Of a DNA stretch of 64,000 nucleotides, positions 10,827-22,952 are shown one piece after another. The translations under genes and the position numbers were made by a program. Below the pieces are notes generated by a model. The model was not told where the DNA came from, made no database searches, and saw nothing but the letters and a program-made list of their open reading frames with translations. This stretch comes from Dactylonectria macrodidyma (Eukaryota; Ascomycota; Sordariomycetes; Hypocreales; Nectriaceae), in NCBI GenBank assembly GCA_020744425.1, contig JAGMUV010000001.1, positions 1,240,001 to 1,304,000 on the forward strand, read 5' to 3'. The first letter of the stretch is position 1; each line of letters begins with the position of its first letter.

Positions 10827-13800
10827 CAGTAAACCATGGATATGGAAGAAGCTCTATGGCAATGGAGAGAAATAGCACGAAGTCGGACGCGTTGGTGTTT
10901 TATTTTCCCCTTGACGGCGCGGGTCTGGGGAGGTGGTTAAGTGGGCAATCCCCTGGTGAGGACTGGGATTGCACGGGTGAGGCGGGCTAGGCTCGGAGCG
11001 GCAATGATGATAAAGCAACCTGGTTCTGGCGGACTACCAGCAAAAAGGACGGGGGAAAAAAGAGAAGTACGCGACGGGGGGGTGGCAATACCGCTAAGTT
11101 GGTTGGTTGAAGATTGGAGAAAACGAGCGGCAGGGGGCGAAGCAGCCAACTTGACTAGTTCTTTCGTCTCGGTCTTGATGTCGACGGAAGCTCGTGTACC
11201 TGGCAGCCGGGACAAGAAAGAACAGAGAATAATGAAGACAGGCCTTGGAGCGGAAAGAAGGCGAGATCGATCGGAGGATGGGTGTGCCAGACGTGCGACG
11301 GGGGGGCAGACGAAGGGGAGCAGGGGAGCGGGTATTTGAACCAAGATTATGGGGATTGTGAGGCAAGGTATGATCTGAAGTGGATATGGAAATGGGCAAA
11401 TGGATGATGGGATGGGAAGTCAGGCCAGGACAGGTCAGGAGCAGGAGACGGAGGTTGGCAGATGTAAAGCAGGTGCCAGGTATAGTCAAGACCGTCCGGG
11501 GTTGCGAGAAGAGAGGGAATGGTTCTGATATGAACGAGATGATGGGCCAGCGTGTGCAAAGACCCCTGTCACCAGGATCTAAGGAGCATGAATTTCTTGG
11601 GATGAGAGCGCAACAGAGCGGTGGGCAACGGTGGAATCTCGAGTCGACAACCTCCCTGGAGCCATTTACTTGCTGGTACTCCGGCGGCCGGTGCTCTGCT
11701 CCTGCAACTCGCAGGCCATGCCAAGCCAGCAGGTGTGAGAGGGGGGTGAAGGTGTGTGAGTCGAGTGGGTGGGGTGAGCGACTTGGAGAGTCCGCTGTCC
11801 TTTCGTGCGTGCCTTCATCAAAGATGACAGAGGAACTGACGAGTAGCTCTCCAGAGACGGTAAAAGACCAGAACATGGGCACAACCATCGAGGCGGTGGG
11901 GGGTGTTGGAGGCGTGGCGGGTGGGGTAGGGGTTGAATTAGGGGTGGAGAGGGTGTGCTCGGGAAGGGGAGTAGGGGATGGGATGTATGCAACCGACGCT
12001 GGACGCTGGACAGGCGACGACAACAACCACCTCCACCTCCACTACCCATCTGTGAGGACAGCCGCGAGTGACGGACGGAGTGACGAATTGACGGAAAAAA
12101 ACCAGGAGAGAGACCGAGCAGGACAGCGCATGGAAGAGACGTGACAGGGGTCGGCTCGGGGTTTGATTAAGTGGCCAATGGCCGCCTCACCAACACGCCC
12201 GACAAGGAGCAGCTGCCCAATGGGGCACCCCAGGCCCGGGACTAGCCAGCGGACCAGGATTGCGCCGGGATTGGCTTTTCCTTTGCTCCTATTTTGGCCA
12301 CAGGCGGTGTGGATAGCCCATGGTGGTTGACATGGGTTGACATGGGTGGCCATGAGAAGACATGGGCTCATGGACCCATATCTATGCCCATATCTGTACA
12401 CCCATGGCCGCATGCGCCACCCCCCTGTTGCTGATGCTGGCTCAACGTCGCTCAACGCTGGTCTGGTCCACCTCCCAAAAATGGACCGACCAGCCATTTG
12501 GGCTCCAACTGACGCGCAACGCACCGCAACGAAACGGCCACCGACCCTCGTCCGCTCATGGAACGGAAGCAAGCAGGAACGAGTACCTAGGCCGGGTACT
12601 GGCAACAGGTGTCTGCAGCCAGTACCTACAACATGAACCCGCTTCGGGTACACGCTCTCTGCCCGCGCGTCCGGCTGCTCCAAGTGAATCCCCGAGCTCG
12701 CGGCTACTCCAAACAGGCTATCCAGTCGTCCTTCTCTCACTCGAGACCCGCTCGCGCGTCTCCGCATATTCCGTGGACCCCTGGGCGCACCACCACAAGT
12801 TATGGTCCCGGAGCGGCAGGAAACGACACAAAGCGCATCGCATAGGATCGCATGGTCTGGCACATGGCTCATAACTCATGTCCATCATTATGCTGTTCAG
12901 GACTCAGGGCACACCGAACACGCATTTGTCGCATCCCTCGGTCGGCTTATGCTTCGTAACCGTTTCCTCCATTGCCACGCCCCTACGTTCTGAATCAGAG
13001 GGGCTGGCCACCTGCTCTTCCTCACACCCGTTATTGGAGACTGTTCGACCGCCCCACTGGGGGAACAACGCCGCCGGCTCCCCACTATATGGATAGCGCA
13101 CTGGACACTCGCCAAGCTCCACCGTCCTCTGATGGCTCGCCCATCGGCTTCTCAGGCACATTTCTCGGCTGAGTTAAGCGTCCTCTTTTGAGGCGTAGTC
13201 TTCATCTCATTACAGACGACGGCACCGGCTTCTTCTGCTCAAGGCCGCGGTGTCCCGCTGACGAAATTTGCTTGCTGGGTCTGGTGGTGATTTGGTTAAC
13301 CAGCCTCGCCGCCGTCAATGGTGGGTGTTTTGGATTTTGTTGATCCCGACGCCCAAATCCCATCTTCGACCTTTGCCGCGCATGCGCCTCGCTTCTGCCA
13401 CTTAGCAAAGTATAGCCAGCTCCGCGCGCATTGATGCTGGTGCTTGGCCTACAACATCCGGCGTGATTTTGCAGTGTGGCTAGTGCATTGCATGCAAGAG
13501 CCGGACCACTGGGCATTTCAGCGACATGATTGTAGGGCCGCAAAGCTGATGTGAATGGCGAATGCACCGCAACGTCCCGCCTCAGCCTGCTTCCCCCAAC
13601 TTCGGACTCGGCGTGAGTACCACGTCGGGTTGAACCACCCTACCCTGTCCATGCGGGCGCCCCGGGCATTGGTGAAACGGGACGTTCCCTGCTCAGCCCA
13701 CTCTCGAATCCCAACCCAGGCAAGCTTGCGACAGGCCTTTTTGACGGGCCACCAAGAAACCCTGGTATTTCCGGCGGCTTTTCGCAACGCGGCCAGTCAA

Positions 13801-16800
13801 CTGGCCTCACTTGAGGCTGAATTTGGATGCTTCCCTGTCGTAATCCTGGTGCTTCTGCATTTTCGCCCTTGTGTGATGGAGATAGAGCTTATCCATTTGA
13901 TCGCTCCTTGGATGCAAGTAGGGATAAAATATTCCGATCCGCATAATAGAACGCTAGACACGAAGGAAAAGGCCAACTTACAATATTTGCCACAGGCTCC
14001 TCCTTGTAGTGGCTGGGGACCTGTCGGTGCGTTGACATGTTGACGGTCATGGGGAAGTGTGCGATGACGAGTTTGGCCAACGGTTCTCCTAGGCCACGAG
14101 CGTTAGTATTTCTTGTTCCAACTAAAGCTTAGTTCTTAAAGGTCGAATCAGCGGCCGTTGCTCTGCCAGGATGTTCGTTGTAAGTGCGAGCAAGGTGGCG
14201 TGATTTCAGATCCTCAATCAGCCGTGTGCCCATAGCTCCCACAAATTCCCGCCAACCGAGCCGTTGCAGGCGCAGCTTTCAGGTTTCGCGCCGGAGCTGG
14301 CAGGGAAGGATCGAGTAGTTGATGCAAGCGACGTACCCGAGTGATTCTTCTCAATAAGGTGTGCAAAGATGTTGGATGAAGGCGAGACTAGTCGAAATCA
14401 TCAAACTCAACCAGGCGTAGTGGATCTGGTGTGAAACAAGGACTCTGGTCGGTTGGTTCTAGAGAAGACGAAGCGGAAGATTTAGTACCATGGGTGATGA
14501 TGGTGAGTTGTAAATGCGCGTCATTCACGAAATCCATATCCCACGAACGGGAGAGTGGGAACTGGGAAAACAATCACTCATCAGGCCCCAACTAATAAGG
14601 GGGCTAGTGGATGATACGTCGCAATCAGATGCGGGTCCCGAAACTGGAAATTGGAGCCAGCAAGTGTGCGCCCAGCATTGAAACACGAACACGATCGTGT
14701 CGCGGGACTGGGACGCCATCTTGGGAGCGCGTCTCGGAGGGCTGGTGGGGAGGGGAGGGGAATAAGACAGAGTGGATTGTGAGTGAGGGAGGGCAGGTGG
14801 AACGAAATGGAAGAGGAAGCACAATGGGCAAAAGCGTACCTGCGTATTCAGAACCAGGTAGACGGTTTGTAGGCGCGAGCTGTGGCTGCGTGGTCTTTGT
14901 CCTGCAGAAGCGCTCAATGGAGGCAGCTTGTAACCTTTCTCCACGTGCTGGTTCCGAAGGTTCGGGCCGTTGTGCAAAACTGTTCTGGAGATGCGGTTGT
15001 AGTCGCAGCCGTCCCAGGATCAGAGGTGGTAGAGCCCTGTCGCAGAGTGCAAGAAGGTTGCGGGGAGACCAAAGAGAATGCAGCTCGGGCGTGTTTGTAC
15101 CTGGCTTCCTGGTCAGTTCGCGCGAACCTGGTGGTGGCCTCGTGGGCTATGAACGAGTGGTTTGGGTCGAGGATTAGGTGCAGGAGGGTGGTTTGCGATG
15201 GGACATGGAATGCATACCGACTGGGACAGACGGGGACAGACTGGGACACCAAAGGCAGCGCTGGCAAGGATGGACTCGGGACGCAAGACACCCTCTAGTG
15301 TTGGAGTGCGTGCGTGTTGGAGGGACTGGGCTGGCAAGTGGTCAGAGGTCGGCCAGGGCTTGACTAGCTGGGATGGGGCGTCTGTGAAGGCGATGTTGAG
15401 AGGTCAAGGCAGCGCGATGCTGCAAGATATACTCCCCCGCAGCACCAGCGACGACGCCTTGTTGGTCAGGCCTGGCCCGGTCAGGGGAGCAGATTCCGAA
15501 AAATCGACACCCCAGCGCAGGTAAGGTAGGTACCCAGTGGCTGATGAAGCTCCGACGCCAACGTCGCCTCGGCGGGGATCCAGACGCCGAGTCCAGGGGC
15601 TTGGCGGGAAGGAGGGAGCAATGAAAGTCGCCCGCTAGAAGCGTAGGAAGAGGGACGTCAAACTGGGGCAGACGGGCACTGCGGAGTCGCTGCTGGTCCT
15701 CAATGATGGCAATCTGAAGGTCCCTGGTCACATCCGGAAGAACAGATAATGGATGGATGGATAATGGACCAACGTTGTAAATGGCCGCCATGTGCCAGCA
15801 GGGGGCGGGGAGGCAACTAGAGAGTGTGGCTGGCATCTTTACTCACTGAAGTTTGGTGGAACTTTGGCACTCTTTGGCACACGACACGGTGTGATCCTGG
15901 CGCAGGTACTGGATGGTGGAACCGTTGTCTGTCAGTGAATTTGGGTCAGCGCTAATCCTGGCCCGGCGCCACAGAAATACGAATGCTTGCAGGCCAGGGG
16001 AGCCCTACTCGAACGTTGCGGCCCCTGGCTATGAACAGAGAATGACAGCGGTCCCGACGGTTGCGCGCGATCGCAACCTTCAAGATTCAACAGCCTTGAA
16101 GCCGCAGCCTCAGCCTCAGCCTCAGCTTCAGCCTTGGCTCTCAGCCTCGAACGAAGCCGCAGCGATGCATTCGCTGGGTTGTAAATCGGGATTGGTCGTG
16201 TCACTTGGCTAAACTCCCGGCGCGAGTCTGCCGTTGCACGTGGGAGGGTAGAGAATTTAGAGAACACGAGATAGCGACAATTGCGAGCCGGCAAGAAGTC
16301 TCAAACGGGTTGGGCTGCTCTGCGGATTGTATGAGCCTTAGGCTTTATCGGGTAGACAGGTACGGTACGTTGGTGTGTGCGTGGGCGGCAATTTCGGGAC
16401 GACAAAAGGCTACCTGCTGCTACGTAGCATGTACTCTGCCGGTTCGGCCGGGCCCGAATAGCCTACGATTGCTCATAACGTCAATGAACATGGTGATCTT
16501 GTCGAATGCGACAGTCCAGAATGCAGGATTCAAAATGATAGGTTCTCCTCGAACCTGGTGGTAGTGCAAGGCTTAGCGGCTGGCTGCTGTGTGCTCACGG
16601 GAGGGCATGTTCGGACGAATTAGTGGCGCGTGGGTTCAGTGGAGAGTCACTGGCCTGCAGAATTGATCTAGAGACGGTAAGACAGTCCCCCCAAGTCGAT
16701 GGTGGCAAAGTCTGTTCGCATGCGAGGACGAGGCGGCAGCGCCCAAGCAGCGCAGGGCCGCAGTGGCTCCCGTGTGTACGTACTTCGTACTATAGTACCT

Positions 16801-17671
16801 ATCGACGGCACAGGGATATGAAGCGGGTGTGGAATTGATGGAGATGGCGGGAGTGGCCTGGGCGAAGTCCCGTCTGGGCTGCTAACTGGCTGGGACGTTG
16901 ATCATCTAGTGAAGGAGTTGAGTGGTGGATGGTGGATGGTGGATGATGGCGGAGGGACAGGGGGGCGAGCACTGGGGTACCTACAGTGCCTACCTGCGTA
17001 CCTACCTAGAGCCTCAGAATGCCCCCCTGGACCAAACACGGGAAGGAGGTTATGTACGCAGTGGCAAGTTGCGACACACCAAGCTCGATGTCTTTGGTGT
17101 CTCGGTTTAAGACACTGTGCTGGCTGGAAGTTACGTGGGTGGCGTCTTCTTGACTCAGTGCAAGGGTGTTGTCTTCCACGTCGTGTCGGATATGGAGAGC
17201 TCTCATGTGTTCGCAGAGACAACTGGGCCGAGGTGGAGTGCATCGTCCGTGGCCTGTGGTGGTGGAAAAAGCAATCTTAGACTATGAGAGGTCATTTGTG
17301 CCTACGGAGAATTGAAGCGGCCTGGTTTCCGGCGTTCGCAGTATGACCCTTGTCTCGTTAAGTTGATTCTACCGCGATTCAGTCCTGTGTCTCATTGTGA
17401 AGGGGGGGGAAATCAGTTCGGGTTCCGATTTGCCCTGGCGAGAAGATAGACACCTGGCTTGCGGCCCAGTGGCATGGGCTCGGGGAATTCGCTGTTCCCC
17501 AGCCTCGGGTTTCGTCTTCTGGACGCCTTCCTCTTGGCTGTTCTCTGGCCACAGGGGTGAGCTGGGGTTCAGAGGTTGACCGGCTGGATCGACTTGGCCC
17601 CAGCTGAAAACTAGGGCAGCATGCACACGCAAGGCTACGCTGGGCGCACGTGTGTTCCATGGAGTCTGACA

Positions 17672-17691
17672 GGGGGGGGGGGGGGGGGGGG
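17672..17691. repeat. Homopolymer G20
   Basis: An uninterrupted run of 20 G within the gene-free region. It could form a G-quadruplex and is prone to length error in sequencing. Confidence 0.9.
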
Positions 17692-20600
17692 CATGTAACT
17701 GAAAAATGCGTTATAGGGTAGTGTATTGCTTGACGAGTAAATCAGAGTATGGACGTCATGAGTATGGTTTTGAACGTTCGTCTCTTCGGTGTCGTATTGT
17801 TTAACTTGAGTCATGAGCCTGCGATTTCATCGGGTCCAATGGCGTTGTTTGAGTGAAAAGGTTGCCCTAAAGGATTAAAGAGGACAAGTTCAATTGTGTC
17901 TGTGAGGTTTAATTAAGTCACACTGCGAAGTCCTGAGTACAGTGACGTGTTGAAACAGGCAAAATTACACAAATCCGACAGACTAGCTTTCTAGTAGACG
18001 GCTCATACCAAGCCTTTGATGCCATGGCAAGTCTATCAGCCACAGATCTGAGAAACGAATTTGAACTTTGGTCATTGGTTGCTTCGCGCGAATGGCAGCC
18101 TCGTCTCTGACCTGGAGTTGGAGGGCAGGGGATGTGAATAAAGTTGCAACGGTCGCTCTTTGGCCTGGCGGCAGCCATGCGGCGGAGCTTTGCGGAGCGG
18201 GAGACAAGGGTAAGGCCACCGTCGGCTTGGGGCAGTGGGGAGAGGCGTAGGAGCTTGGAAACCCTTGCCATGGGCAGACATCCCAAGCTCAGCAGGGGAC
18301 GGGTGCCCAAGTGGCACCGACGGGGGTACTGGTTAAGGTTTGGGGTCAGAGACGCACCAGGTTCTCATGTCCAACGACATGCGAACACTGGCGAGGGTCG
18401 GGCAGTATCTCTGCAGGCGCAAACATGCAAGTTGAGCCGCCATTCTCCAAGTCAAGATGAATCAAAAGAGTTATGGAAGCGCGGGCGCCGGAGGGAATTG
18501 GCGGTAGAGAGATGGACATGGGGCATTGGTGGGCCTGGGTAATTACCCCCTCTGACGTACGTAGTCTTTGACGCAAAGATGAGGTAAGGTACCGAGCGCG
18601 ACAAGACGGGACAGCTAGCAGTTGGTCCGTACTCTGTCATCGATGCCGCATTGAGGATTTAGACGCGACGGAAGATCCTGTCCTCTTGGATGGGATGGCT
18701 GCAACAGCGTGGGGCAATGCCTCGTGGCTGGGCCAGCAAGGAAGAAAGCACACTGCCATCCCTGTAGCGTGATGCAAAACGGAGTACAATTCAACAGATG
18801 TAGGATTGACGGGTGGATAGATGGACAGATGCATGGAGGCTGATGTCTTTGTCGCAGTCCTAACCCGCCAAGGTACGTCCTACTAAGCTGCCAATCTGAC
18901 AACATGACAACCTGCCAGCCAGCTCACCTCGGTGTCTAGTCCGGGATGCCCTGGGAAAAGAAAGGGGAGAACTGGTGTCAAGGTTGATGGGATGGGATGG
19001 GATGGACCATGGACCATCAAGATGCGGGATGGATTTCTGGACTAGGTCCCATGTGACACTGGGGTACCCATCATTTTCCCTCCCAGTCCATCCACGTAAC
19101 TCGTGCCTCAAGAACTAGCGACATGGCATTGCATACCTTGTGAACGTTTCCCCCACTTACCGGGTGGTGTGTGAGGAGATGCGTGTGGGTGCTTGAGATG
19201 GTGTCGAGGTATGTAGGACTTGGAAGTGATGGGAGATGACGATGACGATACTGATGATGATGACAATGGCGAAGAAGAAAGTTGGAAGTTGGAAATTGGA
19301 GTAAGGCAATGAGGGTCCTGTGCTGGTGTCAAGCTTGAGGTTGTAGCCTCACTTGTCGATCAACAGAAAAGTCTGGAAGGAGTCGGGGTCTTGGCAGCCA
19401 GCCGTTCTTGCCGGCTGACGAGCTGACTGGCAACGAGTCTTCAACAACGTACCTGCCTAGGCGCCAATGCCAAAGTGCTGGCGTGCACAGGTTGCACGGG
19501 CTACACACATTCGCGCGCACAGAGCCACTCATCTTGCACGGAGCACACGGCCGCAAGCTTCCAAGTTTTGTGTGCTCTTGATCGGCTTTACTTCGTACTT
19601 TTTTTTTGCACCCAAAAGCTTCTCATCCAAACACCGCCCCCCTCCATCATCGGTCTCGGAAAGCTACCACGACCTAAGAGCCAACGCCGAGGCAAACCTC
19701 CTTCGTCTCTCGACGCACCTAACCAAAGCTTGATTGGGCCTGGATCTCCAAAGGCCTTGAAGGAATGTGACCCTCCTCGTCAAGTGTCATCGTACTACGT
19801 ATGGGGGCCACTTCCACCTCGAGACCCCTTCCCACCCTTCCCACGCTACCCAGGCACTTCCTAGGCACTAGGCGCTAACAAGCGTGCAGGCGGTTTAGCT
19901 GCCAGCGCCGCGCCACATGCCGCTAGGTGATGCTCTAGATTTGGGATGGTCGAGGTACTTCTGTTTGGCACTCCTTTCGTTGGCTTCCGTCTTGCCTTCT
20001 GTCACGGACGGAGCCTTGGCCTTAGCTCAATAGCCAAACCCGAGCCAGTCCCGTCGACGCTCCATTTCCCATGTCAATGACATGGCTGAAGAGGCGCGGG
20101 AGAAAGCCTCGGCCGTGTCGTTGTTTTAGATCCGGGCTGATAACCGTGACTTTGCCCCGAGCTTCTTCTCTCTTGGAGGTCTAGATTGGACTTCAGACCC
20201 CAGCTTCTCGGACAGCTTCACTGACCCACACGAGAAGGATTGGTGCACTGTCGGATTCAGCAACGGAAATCTGCACAAACACCGTCACCGCCACCTGCAA
20301 CATGTCATTGTCTTGGCTCCGAGGCACTGCCGAGGGCATATGGTACCTCGACGGCCTCCAGAACACCAACATAACGATTGAACCAATCCACGTCTTGGTG
20401 GCTCTCCTCGCGACCAAACTCGTGCTTACCTGACTATCTGTTAGTTGGTCAACTTTAGGAGGCTTGGAGCATCCGGCCTTCCCCCGAGCGGGATATTTCC
20501 CTCATTGGACCAACGCTATTAATATCAGCCGGGTAGCTCAACCGCATCCGCCGGACACAGCTCGCTTCTGCGTCTCTTGTCATCCACGCCATCCCTTTTC

Positions 20601-22940
20601 AACAGGCCCGTTGCGAGTCGTCATCACTCATCACCAGACTTTTGCATGTTCAGCCATCCCGAGGCCGGGTGTCTGCGGCCACTTACCTCTCGCCGTACCC
20701 ACCAGCTGCAGGGCAGAATAGCAGATAAAAGTATGGCTGGAGATGGTCATGCACAAGGCTGCAAAGATCCTGGCTCGGCAGATGTCATTCGTGGGGTGGG
20801 TTGGCGTTGAGTATGGAGCTGAGACCTCCATGGAAGCTAGGCGTACTGTGCAGCAGGCCAACACCGCTGAAGATTCCTCGCCGGCACCCTCGCAGCATCC
20901 TCGCAGCCCTATGGTTGATGCTCCATCCCTTGAGCCTTGGGGCTGTCCTAGGTCAAGCAGTGTCGGGGGCTACGTCCTCAAAGATGGTACAGCGGTACCT
21001 AGCCGCTAGATCGCCCAATCCACGCCGTGGCCCAGGGGCTTTCATGTTCCAAAGCTTCCGAGAAACGATCCCTACCACGCCAATACATGGTTGGCAAACC
21101 GGGGGAGCTAGTTACCCGCCACCAGCCACTCCATGCTACACATGCTCAGTGTCTGCAAAGTATGTACGTACTTCGTACTTCCCATCCCGTTACCCTCTCG
21201 ACCAGCTACTACATTCGATCAACAAACGGCCATGCAGCGTTGCAGTCTAACGACTCCTCAATGCCCACCATCTGACGAGCCAATGTGCCTTCAATTTCTC
21301 GACCTGCAGCGGCATCCTTCGCCTGGCCCCAACCGCCCCACCTTTGGAAAGTCGGTCAGGGATATGATTCCACTCTCTTCACACACTGGCGCCCTAGTCG
21401 ACCGTGGTGGGACCCGACCAGCCACACTGAGACTGGCGGCCTCCCCCCGGCCACCATGGCTTGACACCCATCAGGCACACTCTCGCTGTGGACCAGGGAG
21501 TGGGAGGGGGTGCGGCCACCATCCCCGGACCAGGGAGGCAAACGGAGTACCGCAGGCCAAGGACGATGTGTGGAACAGCCTAAGAAGCTGCCGGCAAGGG
21601 CTTTCCGCTTCCACGGAGGCCCGGGGAGGGGGAAAGCGGCGCACGGAGATTGACCAGGAGGTCCTGCAAGGTGTGCTTGGGCCATGGTGGCTTTCTGACA
21701 CTTTTGAACGCCAGGACCGAGTTGATTTCCAGAACTGTCAGGTTGAAACTCTTTCATTGTCGCTAACTAACTGCCGGTCTTCGTCCGATCCACCAACTCG
21801 AGGAAATAAAATTGCCCGCAACTCTGATTGATGGCTGGGCCGATTGCTTTGGGTTGGTCTCGGCTGATCCTGATGACGAACAACTCGTTCCCTGTTGCAT
21901 TTGTGACCAATTCAGCATCTGCGGGACCCTTTCCTATTCGCGGTTAACTCGGAACTGAACCTCCTTCAACGTGAGGAAACCGGTCCCCCGACGGCATGGG
22001 ATGCACAACTCCTGCGGAAATAAACAATGGGAAATTGACGCGCTCGAACGATTCTGGGTTGGATATGTAACGTTTACGGTTTGGCTACTACGAGATCTTT
22101 AACCCGACGCGTGGCTTCTCATCAGTCATCTCTATCAAGCTTGAGGGGATTGTCCCATGCCCTGGGTTTGTGAGGCCCTGGACAAGCGTGTTTAAGTTGA
22201 CGGGGGAATGAGGAAACAGGGCGGGAATTATCTCGATCAGCCGTGTCGTTCTTCGACATCTGCATGGCCTTGCTACAATCCTTGTGAACAGGCACGGGAC
22301 ATGAGGGGCTGTTGAGGCCCCCCTGTCTCTCCCATTGATGGCTCTCACCATCTTGAGCTCACCCCTGCAGACGCGTTCCCAAGCTGACGGAGCGCGAAGC
22401 CAGGGCGGAGTCGCGTCGGGCATTTGGCTCGCCATGAATACGGATATACGTACTCTGGCAAGCCTTTACTTGGGTGCGAAGCAATTACTGGGGAAGCTCA
22501 GGGACCGCTATCAGGTGTGCCCCCAACCTGAAGCGTGTTCGTTATGCATCCTCAGTCCCTTGCTACCTTGCGCCTAACGCGTCTATTCACAAGTGCTTCA
22601 TAGGGTGTGTGCTAGGACCGTGTATTGCACAAACTGGAGAGTGAGACACGCCCACCATACTACGCTGGTATTGGGGGACACATGCTGATGGTGCACGAAG
22701 GCGCACCACGGACAACTGGCGATACCTCTCAACAAGCACACATCTGTTCCTTGGCGATGGAATATCCCCCACGCATGATGAGTTTGGCAGTAAGCCGCTT
22801 CCACTACGTACATATTATCAACGCGTGTCGCGGAATGTCACGGGGGTGTTGAATGCTTGGTGTTGTGCGGATGTGCATGCAGTACACTCCTCCACAACGC
22901 ATCGTTCTGCGTACATCCGCTTGACATCTAATCTCAAGCC

Positions 22941-22952
22941 CGGAGTACTCCG
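22941..22952. repeat. Perfect 12-bp palindrome CGGAGTACTCCG
   Basis: A self-complementary 12-mer with the same core (CGGAGTAC / GTACTCCG) as several other sites in the non-coding parts of this window, for example near 22986, 24871 and 42234. Function unknown. Confidence 0.7.

Noticed and set aside
11094..12026. 310-codon minus-strand frame upstream of the two-domain regulator
   Set aside because: Pro/Ser/Thr/His low complexity with overlapping frames on both strands and no conserved motif; more likely promoter or 5' UTR. A short upstream exon within it cannot be ruled out.
12042..12872. 276-codon minus-strand frame
   Set aside because: Random-looking composition rich in Cys, Arg and Gly, non-fungal codon pattern, overlapped by three plus-strand frames.
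21133..21831. 232-codon plus-strand frame in the gene-free region
   Set aside because: No family-like segment, and overlapped by minus-strand frames of similar quality.
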